From the NCBI RefSeq assembly GCF_000282595.1, contig NZ_AKIZ01000036.1, forward strand, positions 1 through 64,000: DNA of 64,000 bases. Reading direction: 5' to 3'. Below, in pieces: positions 51,894 through 60,794 of the stretch. The notes beneath the pieces are model-generated. The model searched no databases, was not told where the DNA came from, and worked only from the letters and a program-made list of their open reading frames with translations. A program made the position numbers and the translations under genes. Source of the stretch: Phyllobacterium sp. YR531 (GTDB taxonomy: Bacteria; Pseudomonadota; Alphaproteobacteria; Rhizobiales; Rhizobiaceae). How positions within the stretch are numbered: position 1 is the first letter of the stretch; each line of letters begins with the position of its first letter.

Positions 51894-52820
51894 TTAGCCG
51901 GCAGCGCTTCGCCGCCGGTATTGGTCAAGATCGGAAAGATATGGCAGGTTTCTGCCACCATACGCTGTCACTGCAAGCGAGCCACATATAACCGCTACTT
52001 CCAACGCCGAAACAAAGTCCGGTTCGTGCAGCAGTCCATGAACGAACCCCGCATTGAAAGAGTCACCAGCGCCGGTCGTGTCAAAAACATCAACAGCCAA
52101 GGCGGGCAGTCGGTATACCCTGCCGTTATCACTTGCTATGACGCCTTCTGAACCGCGCTTGATCACTACGGTTTTGCAGTATTTTGTCAGAATGTTCAGC
52201 GCGGCTTCAATATCCGTTTCGCCGGTAAGAGCTTTTGCCTCGGTTTCATTCGGGAGGAAAACATCGATTTTTTGCAAGGCCTCAATCAGGCCAGGTGCAG
52301 ACAAATCCATCTCGATATGCTGGCAGTCGGAGCAAACTTTAATGCCAAGTTTACGGGCACTATCAATGAGCGCGGCCCGATCATCGTCAAGGGAGAAACC
52401 TTGCAGAAGGAGCACCTCCGGTCTGATCCGCTCCAGATCAGCTGGTGTTGGACTTGGATCCCTGTCTTCACTGTAACTGATAAATCCTCGGTCATCAGTG
52501 AATGAAAAGGCAGAACTTAACCGGCGCCATGGCTTGTCGAGATGGATAAACAATCCATCATCAATGTTTTCCCGCCTTGCCTCCTCAATGATCATACGGC
52601 TGAAGATGTCATTGCCGAACGCGCACCACCAACCGGCCATTGTTCCAAGCCGCGTCAATGCCAAAGCGGTTGAGAAGGCCGCCCCTGGCACCCAGTCAAA
52701 TTCCTTTGCCCACAGGTCCGCGCCCATTCTGGGTATGTCCGGCAATCCTCTAAAAACGAGGTCGAAATAATATTCGCCGACGATCATCACTTCATAGGTT
52801 GATCGCGTGGATTCCTTCAT
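51894..52820 (-). CDS. PfkB-family carbohydrate kinase
   Basis: 308 residues from the ATG at 52820, which overlaps the GH4 stop (ATGA) with GGAG upstream; an ATG at 52826 is also in frame. Ribokinase-family features are the N-terminal VMIVGEYYFDLVFRGLP, DLWAKEFDWVPGAAFSTALAL, VFLPNETEAKALTG, VVIKRGSEGVIA and the C-terminal DTTGAGDSFNAGFVHGLL with the anion hole and catalytic Asp. It should phosphorylate a sugar or nucleoside released by, or imported for, the GH4 enzyme. Confidence 0.93.
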   Translation of the reverse strand: MKESTRSTYEVMIVGEYYFDLVFRGLPDIPRMGADLWAKEFDWVPGAAFSTALALTRLGTMAGWWCAFGNDIFSRMIIEEARRENIDDGLFIHLDKPWRRLSSAFSFTDDRGFISYSEDRDPSPTPADLERIRPEVLLLQGFSLDDDRAALIDSARKLGIKVCSDCQHIEMDLSAPGLIEALQKIDVFLPNETEAKALTGETDIEAALNILTKYCKTVVIKRGSEGVIASDNGRVYRLPALAVDVFDTTGAGDSFNAGFVHGLLHEPDFVSALEVAVICGSLAVTAYGGRNLPYLSDLDQYRRRSAAG

Positions 52821-54202
52821 TTCCATACTCCAGCATATTGGGCATGGGCTGCAAGATATTCGTCAACCAACGGAACTGCACGCGAATAGGACAATACGAG
52901 TGGGTGTGCCATCAAAGCCTCAACAGCAGTATCACGGCTCCGCTCACGGATCGCTCTTACTGCCAGCCTTTCGTACTGCTTCACGCTTTGTATGAGTTGA
53001 AGCTGTGGCTCGGGCATCTTACCGATGTTCAAAGGCCTTATTCCCGTCTTGTCAACAATGCAGCTTACTTCGACTACATCGTCGCTTCGCAGACCATCAA
53101 TTGCTCCCTCATTGCGAACATTGAGACCACTGTAGCAAGGCTTACCGGTTTGCAGCGCATCAACCAGATTAAGAGCAACACCGGCGTATCCCTCACCTTC
53201 TTCGGAGTTACTCTCATGGCTGCCAGTATCGATGAAACTGTCTGCCTCTTCCATGCTTGGAGCATCCTCAAGCGCATAATGCATATAGGTAGAACTGCGC
53301 CGCCGCTCATAGGCGTAGTAGCGGTTCAACGCCTCTTCTGCATTCTTCTCAAGATTGATTGAGCCGAGGGTTTCCATAAGCGCTTTGTTCAGATCCTTGA
53401 CTTCCTCGCCACGCGTACGGGTGTCAGAATTCAATGCGTCAACAGCCTTTTCGGCATAATAGTAGTAATAGAGATATTCATTGATCCAGTTCCGTTGCCT
53501 GCGAACAAGCTTCGGATCAAACATTCGTTGCGATGTCATCTTGAGGAATTGATCATCATCCAGCAGCGGTTGCAAAACCTCTTTCCCATTGATCTTGGCG
53601 CTACGCGTAAAAGAGAGATGGTTTAGACCGGCCACTTCTGCATGAACATCGTTCTGAGGAACCTTGAACCATTTGGCCAAGGCCTCCTGTGCACCATTAG
53701 CGCCATCACAAATGCCAATCGTGCGATCATATCCCTCATCCTGAAGCGCTTGCGCCACAAGACCAGCAGGGTTGGTGAAATTGAACAACCAAGCATCTGG
53801 ACTAACTTTTTTCAGAAGCCGTGCATATTCCAGAATTGCGGGAATACTGCGTAGTGCCATGGCAAAACCGCCGGGCCCGGTGGTTTCCTGACCCAGCACT
53901 CCATGTGATAGGGCGATACGTTCATCCTTTATCCGGCCCTCTTCGTCTCCAGGGCGGACGGTCGTAACGACGTAGCTTGCCCCCTCCAGCGCCTTTTCCG
54001 CGTTGGTGGTCATGGAAATCTTGACTGGCGACTGTGTCCGCCGAGCCAGTTCCTGACTTATGCGGCCAAACAATTCGAGCTTCTTCTCGTTGATATCCTG
54101 CAGGCAAATTTCCTGCAGTCCGCTCTGCTCTGCGCGGCGAAGTGCCGAGCCCACAAACAATGGCGCTCTTACTCCGCCACCGCCAACTAAAGTCAACTTC
54201 AT
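52817..54202 (-). CDS. Glycoside hydrolase family 4 enzyme (NAD- and metal-dependent)
   Basis: 461 residues from the ATG at 54202, with GGAG ahead; an ATG at 54214 is in frame. NAD-binding start MKLTLVGGGGVRAPLF, then LFNFTNPAGLVAQAL. Metal ligands fit Cys165 (GICDGANG) and His195 (AGLNHLSF). GH4 enzymes open the bond by oxidising C3 with NAD and an elimination step. Many act on 6-phosphoglycosides, but this operon has an ABC importer and no PTS, so the substrate may be unphosphorylated. It is first in a seven-gene operon with PfkB kinase, the importer and a zinc-ribbon gene. Confidence 0.92.
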   Translation of the reverse strand: MKLTLVGGGGVRAPLFVGSALRRAEQSGLQEICLQDINEKKLELFGRISQELARRTQSPVKISMTTNAEKALEGASYVVTTVRPGDEEGRIKDERIALSHGVLGQETTGPGGFAMALRSIPAILEYARLLKKVSPDAWLFNFTNPAGLVAQALQDEGYDRTIGICDGANGAQEALAKWFKVPQNDVHAEVAGLNHLSFTRSAKINGKEVLQPLLDDDQFLKMTSQRMFDPKLVRRQRNWINEYLYYYYYAEKAVDALNSDTRTRGEEVKDLNKALMETLGSINLEKNAEEALNRYYAYERRRSSTYMHYALEDAPSMEEADSFIDTGSHESNSEEGEGYAGVALNLVDALQTGKPCYSGLNVRNEGAIDGLRSDDVVEVSCIVDKTGIRPLNIGKMPEPQLQLIQSVKQYERLAVRAIRERSRDTAVEALMAHPLVLSYSRAVPLVDEYLAAHAQYAGVWK

Positions 54203-54235
54203 GAATTGCTCCAATGCTCACGCTGTGATATTGCT

Positions 54236-54259
54236 ACTGGTTATAACCAGTTATGTCAA
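54236..54259 (-). promoter_or_regulatory. GH4 operon promoter with GntR/HutC-type operator in the spacer
   Basis: On the minus strand a perfect -35 (TTGACA, 54259-54254) is followed after 17 bp by TAGCAA (54236-54231) as a weak -10. The spacer is almost filled by the perfect 16-bp palindrome ACTGGTTATAACCAGT (54236-54251). This resembles the ACTGGTCTAGACCAGT-like sites of NagR/DasR. Binding here would block RNA polymerase. It lies 34 bp before the GH4 ATG. Confidence 0.7.
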
Positions 54260-54352
54260 CGCTGCGAATTCTACTTTCTTTGCATTGGTCTCGACAAAAG
54301 TCCCTACAATCTGCGAGATACGTTGCATGCCAAAAACAGGTGAAGATTCGAG

Positions 54353-55126
54353 ATGATAGATACGCAACGTAATGGCGGGATAAACCCGGTGGACCGAAAC
54401 CACCCGGACCCTCTTTACGTTCAATTGAGAGCTGTATTGAAGAACATGATTGAGAGCGGAAAACTCTCAGTCAATGACAAGCTCCCATCCGAACGCGAAC
54501 TTGTTGCCCTTTATGGCGTGAGCCGAATTACAGTCCGGCAAGCTGTCAAGGACCTGGAGAATCTTGGCTTTCTCCAGACACGCGCTGGCAAAGGGATTTA
54601 CGTAACTGAGCCTCAGCCGACCTATGAGATCGAGATCGTCAGGAGCTTTACTGAAACAGCCGAAGCAAACAATCGCAAACCCGGCATGCAGCTACTCGCC
54701 GCCGCGATCATTCAAGGCAATTCGGATATCACGCGCCCTCTTGGGTTACCGCCAGGCTCAAAAGTTGTCTTTATTGAACGTTTGCGCTTTCTGGACGATT
54801 TGCCAGTGGTTGTTCAACGCGATTGGTTTGCCGAAGCCATCGCCCCTGGTATTCTTGATATAGATTGGAGAGCGGGGAACAGGTCGCTCTATGCAGAGTT
54901 CAAGGACCGCTACAGAGTCATTCCTGCACGAGGCCAGTCAACATTGAGCGCACGGCTTGCAACTGAGGCAGAGGCCGGCTTTTTGCAACTCGACCTTCCG
55001 GCGGCAGTCCTGACCCTTGATCAGATTGCTTATGACAGCGAGTATCGCCCGGTGAATGTGAGTTCGATGGCATATCATCCCGTCCGTTATCCGTTATCGC
55101 TTACTCAATCCCGTATGCGGAGCTGA
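54353..55126 (+). CDS. GntR-family regulator (HutC subfamily)
   Basis: 257 residues. The winged helix is at about 17-80 (PLYVQLRAVLKNMIESGKLS, LPSERELVALYGVSRITVRQ, DLENLGFLQTRAGKGIYV). The UTRA effector domain follows (FIERLRFLDDLPVVVQRDWF, LYAEFKDRYRVIPARG, EAGFLQLDLPAAVLTLDQIAYD). It should be a repressor released by a sugar or sugar phosphate. It is divergent from the GH4 operon, and a matching palindrome sits in that operon's promoter. The SIS-domain gene follows 39 bp downstream. Confidence 0.94.
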   Translation: MIDTQRNGGINPVDRNHPDPLYVQLRAVLKNMIESGKLSVNDKLPSERELVALYGVSRITVRQAVKDLENLGFLQTRAGKGIYVTEPQPTYEIEIVRSFTETAEANNRKPGMQLLAAAIIQGNSDITRPLGLPPGSKVVFIERLRFLDDLPVVVQRDWFAEAIAPGILDIDWRAGNRSLYAEFKDRYRVIPARGQSTLSARLATEAEAGFLQLDLPAAVLTLDQIAYDSEYRPVNVSSMAYHPVRYPLSLTQSRMRS

Positions 55127-55165
55127 TAGCCGGATTATCGCGATCATTTCATTGAGGTAGTTCCA

Positions 55166-55702
55166 ATGACCGTGTCTCACTTGCCCTGGCAGCTCATCAG
55201 TCAGGAGTTATCGGAAACCCTGTCTAAAATAGATGCAAATTCCTTTGACCAGTTGGTACAAATTTTTTCCGACACGGACCGGCGCTGGTTCTTCAGCGGA
55301 CAAGGCCGTTCTGGCCTGTCCGCGCAGATGGCCGCGATGCGCTTCATGCATATTGGACGTATTGTTCACTTTGTTGGTGAAGTATCAGCCCCGTCCATTC
55401 GACAAAACGATGGGTTGGTCATCATATCGGGCTCCGGTCAAACTCCCGTCAGTTTAAATTTCGCACAGATTGCAAAGTCCGAAGGGGCCACGGTTGTTGC
55501 GGTGACCCGAGACGCTCAAAGCCCACTTGCGCAAATGTCCGACATGACAATGCTGGTACCAACCATTGCGAGTGTTCAGTTTGGCGGAAGCCTTTTTGAA
55601 CAATGCAGCCTGCTCGTTCTGGACAGTGTCATACTGCAGCTGACAGCCGGGATACCGGATGTGCATGAGGCCATGCAACACCGGCATACCAATCTGCAAT
55701 AG
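55166..55702 (+). CDS. SIS-domain protein (6-phospho-3-hexuloisomerase-like)
   Basis: 178 residues with a single SIS domain: WFFSGQGRSGLSAQMAAMRFMHIG, DGLVIISGSGQTPVSLNFAQIAKSEGATVVAVTRD and MLVPTIASVQFGGSLFEQCSLLVLDSVI. Length and layout match PHI/HxlB proteins, which isomerise 3-hexulose-6-phosphate to fructose-6-phosphate. The usual partner, hexulose-phosphate synthase, is absent. In this cluster it may isomerise a keto-sugar phosphate derived from the GH4 and PfkB steps; that is inference. It follows the GntR gene and converges with DUF4139. Confidence 0.86.
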   Translation: MTVSHLPWQLISQELSETLSKIDANSFDQLVQIFSDTDRRWFFSGQGRSGLSAQMAAMRFMHIGRIVHFVGEVSAPSIRQNDGLVIISGSGQTPVSLNFAQIAKSEGATVVAVTRDAQSPLAQMSDMTMLVPTIASVQFGGSLFEQCSLLVLDSVILQLTAGIPDVHEAMQHRHTNLQ

Positions 55703-55712
55703 ACAGTTCGTA

Positions 55713-57671
55713 TCAGAATGTACGGATTATTCGCGTTACGTCCTTGTCAAACTCGCCTATGACTTTCTGTGCTGCATCGCGTTCCTTGCGCAGCTCTCCC
55801 AAGCGATCTTCCTCTTGGCCCATTTGTACCAGATATCTGCTCTGAAGATCGCCATTGGGTACGGCCCGTAGATTTTCGCGTGTACGATCCTGAGACTCGG
55901 CCACCTGATCATATTCCTGCTGGATACGTTCCAGCGCGCCTTGTGCCTCGACCTGCTTCGTCCGGGCTTCGGCAAGTTCTTTCAACTTCGCCTTTACCTC
56001 AGGGTCTTCTGCCGCGTCAGCCCAGCTTGTAATCATCTGCGGAACCGCATCAGACAACGCAAATTCTTCGGCCTGCGTCTGCTCGTTCACTGTCTCGACA
56101 GTTTTTGTTTCACCTGCCTTCAAAGCGACGCGCACACGATCATGCGTCAGAGTGGAATCACCGGTGCTCTCCGCTTTGAAGGTCCAGCCCGGGCGCTTCA
56201 ACTGCTCGATCAATACGGTACGATCGCCATCTGCTGCACCATTGACAGTAAATACCGTTACATCCCGCAAAAGCGTTTTTGCATGGATGACACCATCGGC
56301 CACTTTTATCGACGTAATCATCCTCTGGGGCTTGGTGTCAGTACCCACTGAAACCTTTTGATCAAGCGCAAAACTCGCAGCGCGCTTTTCGCCAGACGGC
56401 ATCCCCGCTATCTGAGCGTCGCCAACATATCCGGACTTGCCGTCATACACAGTCAAAATGCCCTGTGGGAAGCTGGAGCCACTGTCGTTCTCCAGCATGA
56501 CGGAAGCCGTTGGATGCTCTGCGTTGCTACCTGCCTGATAGACTGAAACCATCTCGGCCTTCACATCTTTGTCAATCAAAGGCACCGAAATTGTTTCGCC
56601 ATTCTTCAGGTCAAATTGCCCAGGCAGTGTGAAATTCGACGTCACCTCCTGTTCGTCGACAGCGGTTTCCATGGAGGCAGGTGCCATCTCTATCGGTCTT
56701 TGTGCCTGCTGCATCTCCATTACCGGAGCTGGAGCCGCATAACCCGCTGCTGCATCCTGATCCGATCCTAGCTTTTGTCTGCGTGAGGCACTTAGACTTG
56801 CAATTGCGGGATTCTTCGCAGAAGTATCCACGACCAACTCGGTGCGATCTTTCCAGTAACGCCTATGCAGCGCCTGTTTCAGTGTCACGGGCTTTCCCGA
56901 AGAAAGCACGATGGAAACATCGTTCCAGTCTTCACCGGAGGCGTTCTCGAATATGGCCCAGGCCTGCAGTCGCGCAGTACCATTTTCACCTGTCACCATG
57001 CGGTAGCTGGTTTTCCAGATCGGCGCCGAGACAACATATGAAATGTCGACTGTTCGGGTGCCGTGTCCGTCCAGCTCGATCTTGATCGTACGCGAGCCAT
57101 CAACCGTTGCCTTGCCAGCGACCAGCGTGGCATCAGCGATCTTATCATTCAGAACCTTGTCTAAAATTTCAATCGATATGGAGTTATCGAGAGGGATCGT
57201 TGCAATTTCCCGCTTGGCTGTGAGCAACAAAAGTACGGCATTTTGTGCGCCATTAGCACCGTTTTGATACTCAACGCCAAGGATGCTGCCTTCCACCTCG
57301 CGCGCGCCGGACACGCGGATACCAGTACCTTTCACGGCATTCAGCAACCGAGGAAGCGAGTTCAGATCATCTACAGTAAAGGGCAGCGTTCGAAAGGTCT
57401 CTTCGAGCGGGCTCGGTCCAGCTAGCGACAGGTTTTTAACCTTGCCATTGGCATCCCTGATGATGAGGCTCTTCAGGATATCATCCACCTGATCCAGCGG
57501 CACATTAATCGTGATTTCGCTATTGTCGCCAATATTGGCTGAACGAACGATTTCAGACAGGCCTCCCGACGAGAGGATAACGGATTTCACAGGTCCGTTT
57601 ACAGCCGCCAGGGCGGTAGAGCAGATTAATGGAAAAAGCAGAACCGGCAGAAGGTGACGTTTGAAAGCCAT
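55713..57671 (-). CDS. DUF4139 domain protein, exported
   Basis: 652 residues from the ATG at 57671, preceded by GGGGAGAA; the ATG-like start 36 bases upstream is less likely. A signal peptide (LLPVLLFPLICSTALA) suggests export to the periplasm. The body matches DUF4139 proteins (ISYVVSAPIWKTSYRMVTGENG, LQAWAIFENASGEDWNDVSIVLSSGKPV). A coiled coil near the C-terminus (KLKELAEARTKQVEAQGALE, then RIQQEYDQVAESQDRTRENL) follows. Function is unknown. It is 60 bp downstream of the MHS transporter gene and may be in the same transcript. Confidence 0.85.
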   Translation of the reverse strand: MAFKRHLLPVLLFPLICSTALAAVNGPVKSVILSSGGLSEIVRSANIGDNSEITINVPLDQVDDILKSLIIRDANGKVKNLSLAGPSPLEETFRTLPFTVDDLNSLPRLLNAVKGTGIRVSGAREVEGSILGVEYQNGANGAQNAVLLLLTAKREIATIPLDNSISIEILDKVLNDKIADATLVAGKATVDGSRTIKIELDGHGTRTVDISYVVSAPIWKTSYRMVTGENGTARLQAWAIFENASGEDWNDVSIVLSSGKPVTLKQALHRRYWKDRTELVVDTSAKNPAIASLSASRRQKLGSDQDAAAGYAAPAPVMEMQQAQRPIEMAPASMETAVDEQEVTSNFTLPGQFDLKNGETISVPLIDKDVKAEMVSVYQAGSNAEHPTASVMLENDSGSSFPQGILTVYDGKSGYVGDAQIAGMPSGEKRAASFALDQKVSVGTDTKPQRMITSIKVADGVIHAKTLLRDVTVFTVNGAADGDRTVLIEQLKRPGWTFKAESTGDSTLTHDRVRVALKAGETKTVETVNEQTQAEEFALSDAVPQMITSWADAAEDPEVKAKLKELAEARTKQVEAQGALERIQQEYDQVAESQDRTRENLRAVPNGDLQSRYLVQMGQEEDRLGELRKERDAAQKVIGEFDKDVTRIIRTF

Positions 57672-57731
57672 GGACAATTCTCCCCAATATGTCGAAGCGA
57701 CAATCACGCCTATTCGCGAAAGATGAAGAAT

Positions 57732-59075
57732 TTAAGATTTGGCTGGCCCAGTCACTGTCTCCTGTAATCTTTCGGCAGCACGAGCCGCAAAGGACTCTGA
57801 TCCGCTATCTTCGACCGGGAGGAATATGCTGCAAAGGAAGCTTATTCCTGCGATAAAGATGAACAGGCCTGCAAGCGGTGCCCATTGAACACCATATGCA
57901 TGAACGAGCCAGACGCCGATAACAGGCGTGAGGCCGCTGAATATCGCACCGCTAAGCGATGAGCACAGCGAGATGCCTGTGTAGCGCAGATGAACCGGAA
58001 AAGCCCGCGTAAGGAAGGGTGCCATGACAGCATAGTGCGCGGCGAGAAATACGGTAGCGACCAGAATTGCGATGTAGATATTTGTAAGATTGCCAGTGAT
58101 GATGAGCATCATCATCGGGACTGCGAAAAGCAAGGCCGCGCCCGACATTGCGACAAGAAGGAAGCGTTCGCCGAACCGGGTGGCAATGTAGGAGCCTGCG
58201 GGGAATGCGAAAAGCTCTACGACACCGACCCACGAAACAAGCTCAAGCATATCGGAGCGGTTGATTCCGAGTGATGTCGTGGTGAATGTCATCATCAGCG
58301 TTGTGATGAAATAAAAGCCTGCAACGCCCAGCAAGCAAAGCCCCATGCCGAGCAGCAGCGACTTCTTTTTCGTCAGGAATATTTCTTTGGCAGGAATGAC
58401 GTCTTGAACGGCCTTTTCCTTCAACCGCGCCTCAAGTTCCGGGCTTTCATTGATGCCAGCGCGAATGATAAAAGCGAAGATGATCAATATGCCGCTAAGC
58501 AGAAAGGGAACGCGCCAGCCCCAGCTTAAAAAATCCTCTTGTGGCAGGTCTGAAACCGTGCGGAAAGCAAGCGTTGCGAGAATCAGACCGATTGGGCTGC
58601 CATATTGCGGTGCCGACGCGAGAAAGGTCCGCCAGCGTGGGGGAGCATGTTCTGCTGCAATCAATACCGCCCCACCCCATTCGCCGCCAACAGCAACGCC
58701 TTGCACCAGTCGCAACAGTACAAGCATGATCGCTGCTGATACACCTATGGAGTGATAACTGGGCAAAACGCCGATCAGCACTGTTGCAGCGCCCATGAGA
58801 AGCAAGGTGATGATCAGGGAGTTCTTACGGCCTACCTTGTCACCAAAATGGCCGAAAAGAAGCGCGCCGACCGGCCTCGCAACAAATCCGATGGCGAAGG
58901 TACCAAGGGATGCAAGCACACCCATGACCGGGTCTTCAGAAGCGAAGAAAACATCCCCGAAAACCAAAGCCGCAGCCGTGCCATAAATATAGAAATCGTA
59001 CCACTCGATCATGGTACCGACGAAGGCCCCTATTGCGGCACGAATTGGCTGGCGTTTTGCTGCGATCTGATTCAT
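57732..59075 (-). CDS. MFS transporter of the metabolite:H+ symporter (MHS) family
   Basis: 447 residues, 12 membrane segments. MHS features are the start RAAIGAFVGTMIEWYDFYIYGTAAALVFG, GALLFGHFGDKVGRKNSLIITLLLMG and LRLVQGVAVGGEWGGAVLIAAEHAP. Relatives carry shikimate, proline/betaine or oxoglutarate with protons. It lies 30 bp after the acetylpolyamine-amidohydrolase-like gene, so the pair may import and process one compound. Confidence 0.92.
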   Translation of the reverse strand: MNQIAAKRQPIRAAIGAFVGTMIEWYDFYIYGTAAALVFGDVFFASEDPVMGVLASLGTFAIGFVARPVGALLFGHFGDKVGRKNSLIITLLLMGAATVLIGVLPSYHSIGVSAAIMLVLLRLVQGVAVGGEWGGAVLIAAEHAPPRWRTFLASAPQYGSPIGLILATLAFRTVSDLPQEDFLSWGWRVPFLLSGILIIFAFIIRAGINESPELEARLKEKAVQDVIPAKEIFLTKKKSLLLGMGLCLLGVAGFYFITTLMMTFTTTSLGINRSDMLELVSWVGVVELFAFPAGSYIATRFGERFLLVAMSGAALLFAVPMMMLIITGNLTNIYIAILVATVFLAAHYAVMAPFLTRAFPVHLRYTGISLCSSLSGAIFSGLTPVIGVWLVHAYGVQWAPLAGLFIFIAGISFLCSIFLPVEDSGSESFAARAAERLQETVTGPAKS

Positions 59076-59105
59076 TTACTCTTCCCCGATATTGGCGACC
59101 GTAGC

Positions 59106-60161
59106 CTAAAGTGAGCGATTGGCCTGATATGCGGCCATGAAACGTGGTGCAGCTTCCGCTACGGCGCTCAGTGAGTAGCCGCCTTCCTGCACAATTGCAG
59201 TGGGCAAGCCGACAGCTCCCCACATTGCCCCTATCTTGGCATAGGCTTCCGTTGTCACGGTCAGTTTGGAAAGCGGGTCTTCCTTATGCGCATCCCACCC
59301 GGCAGAAATGACGAGCGCTGTTGCGCCATGCTCTGCCACAGCGGCAACAAGCTTCCGATTGGCTTCAATGAAAGCGTCATCTCCGCTGCCCTCTGCGAGC
59401 GGTATATTGAGATTTGCACCAAGCCCATCACCAGCACCGGTTTCGTCTGCATAACCGCTATAATGCGGATAATAATTCGACGGGTCCGTATGGGTTGAAC
59501 CGAAGAACACATCATTACGCGTGTAGAATATTGCCTGCGTTCCATCACCATGGTGCGTGTCAAAATCAATAATGGCTACGCGCTGGTGTTGCTGGCGCAA
59601 ATGCTGAGCAGCTATCGCAGCATTATTGAAATAGCAGAACCCCGCTGCACGGTCGGCATAGGCATGATGGCCCGGCGGACGGCAGAGTGCGAAGGCAGCG
59701 GCATCGCCCTGCAGCAAAGCATTTGCTGCAGATATAGCCGTTTGGGCTGATGCATAGGCTGAAGAATACGTACTTTCCATCATCGCGCAGGAAAGTCCGT
59801 TGATGTACCAACCGGACTGTCCCAGCACACCAACAGGTCTCGGCTTTGGACGGGCTGCATAATCCTGTCCTGCACCTTGGTATGCGCTTACATTGGGGAG
59901 CACTTCAGGCCCGTGGTTGGGCAGCTGCATGAAGCGATCAAAAGCTGTACTCAAGAACTCCACATAGTGATCTGCATGAACAGCACGGATGGGATCAAGC
60001 CCTGCATCACCTGTGGCTTCTTCTGACAATCCCAATTCTGTCAGCACCTTTATCAAGGCCTGAGCACGTGCAGGATTTTCAAGCGGATCTGTAATCCGGC
60101 CATTGATCATATATTGCTTGGGTTGATGAGCCATTTGCTGGCTGGAAAAGAAGAGTTTCAT
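59106..60161 (-). CDS. Histone-deacetylase-family amidohydrolase (acetylpolyamine type)
   Basis: 351 residues from the ATG at 60161; the frame is open 63 bases further. The fold is that of class II deacetylases: GRITDPLENPARAQALIKVL, RPPGHHAYADRAAGFCYFNNAAIAA (tandem His), VAIIDFDTHHGDGTQAIFY (zinc ligands Asp/His), FFGSTHTDPSNYYPHYSG and VISAGWDAHKEDPL (Asp ligand). The early YMINGRITD pattern fits acetylpolyamine amidohydrolases, which release polyamines from acetyl forms. A linked MHS transporter would supply substrate. Confidence 0.9.
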   Translation of the reverse strand: MKLFFSSQQMAHQPKQYMINGRITDPLENPARAQALIKVLTELGLSEEATGDAGLDPIRAVHADHYVEFLSTAFDRFMQLPNHGPEVLPNVSAYQGAGQDYAARPKPRPVGVLGQSGWYINGLSCAMMESTYSSAYASAQTAISAANALLQGDAAAFALCRPPGHHAYADRAAGFCYFNNAAIAAQHLRQQHQRVAIIDFDTHHGDGTQAIFYTRNDVFFGSTHTDPSNYYPHYSGYADETGAGDGLGANLNIPLAEGSGDDAFIEANRKLVAAVAEHGATALVISAGWDAHKEDPLSKLTVTTEAYAKIGAMWGAVGLPTAIVQEGGYSLSAVAEAAPRFMAAYQANRSL

Positions 60162-60269
60162 GAATGCTCGATCTCGATGCCATTTCGGTGAGTCGATACA
60201 GAGCCTATTCCCTGATCCAAGCAATGCAAGGTTGCGCGTTAAACTTTAGCACGCAATCCCAAATTGATT

Positions 60270-60695
60270 TCAAATTGCCGGCCCCACTGTTGTTTGCAGT
60301 ATCTGTACGCCGTTGATTTTATAGGACCCATCCGGCTGTTTTTGCATCAAATAGATAGCCGTTGAGTCTTTGCCATCGGGACCAGTGATAAGCACTTCCT
60401 GAATAATCTGATCTCCGGCAGCTTTGCTGCGGCCAAAGGCGAAATTGCCCGGTCGATAGACTGGCTGATAGGCGCGTTTTACCATTTCAAAGAACAAGTC
60501 CTGGCTTGGAAATTTTCCTTGTATGGATGGCGATGCAAACGAGTACGCCGTCTTTGCGTCATCGTTCAGAAAAGCTGCGATCTGATTTTTGATAACAGAC
60601 TGGATGGCTTCCGGAGACTCCTGAGCTGATACCTGCCCGGCCAGTCCATAGCTCAACAATACAACTGCGACGAAACATCTGAATGCTTTGACCAT
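60270..60695 (-). CDS. DUF4864 protein, exported
   Basis: 141 residues from the ATG at 60695, with GGGAG upstream; an ATG at 60722 is in frame. The signal peptide is MVKAFRCFVAVVLLSYGLAGQVSAQ. The domain AIQSVIKNQIAAFLNDDAKTAYSFASPSIQGKF and FFEMVKRAYQPVYRPGNFAFG is the DUF4864 (SnoaL/NTF2-like) pattern. Function unknown; probably periplasmic. It is divergent from the MFS gene at 60795. Confidence 0.87.
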   Translation of the reverse strand: MVKAFRCFVAVVLLSYGLAGQVSAQESPEAIQSVIKNQIAAFLNDDAKTAYSFASPSIQGKFPSQDLFFEMVKRAYQPVYRPGNFAFGRSKAAGDQIIQEVLITGPDGKDSTAIYLMQKQPDGSYKINGVQILQTTVGPAI

Positions 60696-60794
60696 GGTTG
60701 CTCTCCCGAACCATAACTGCAATGTCTAAGCTACGAAAAATTTCTTACGCCGGATCATGCCCCGTTACTGACGGTCCGGACGAATGTACCATAG

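Noticed and set aside
52799-53362. 187-codon frame on the plus strand over the GH4 gene
   Set aside because: Antisense to a clear GH4 gene, without a ribosome site or domain.
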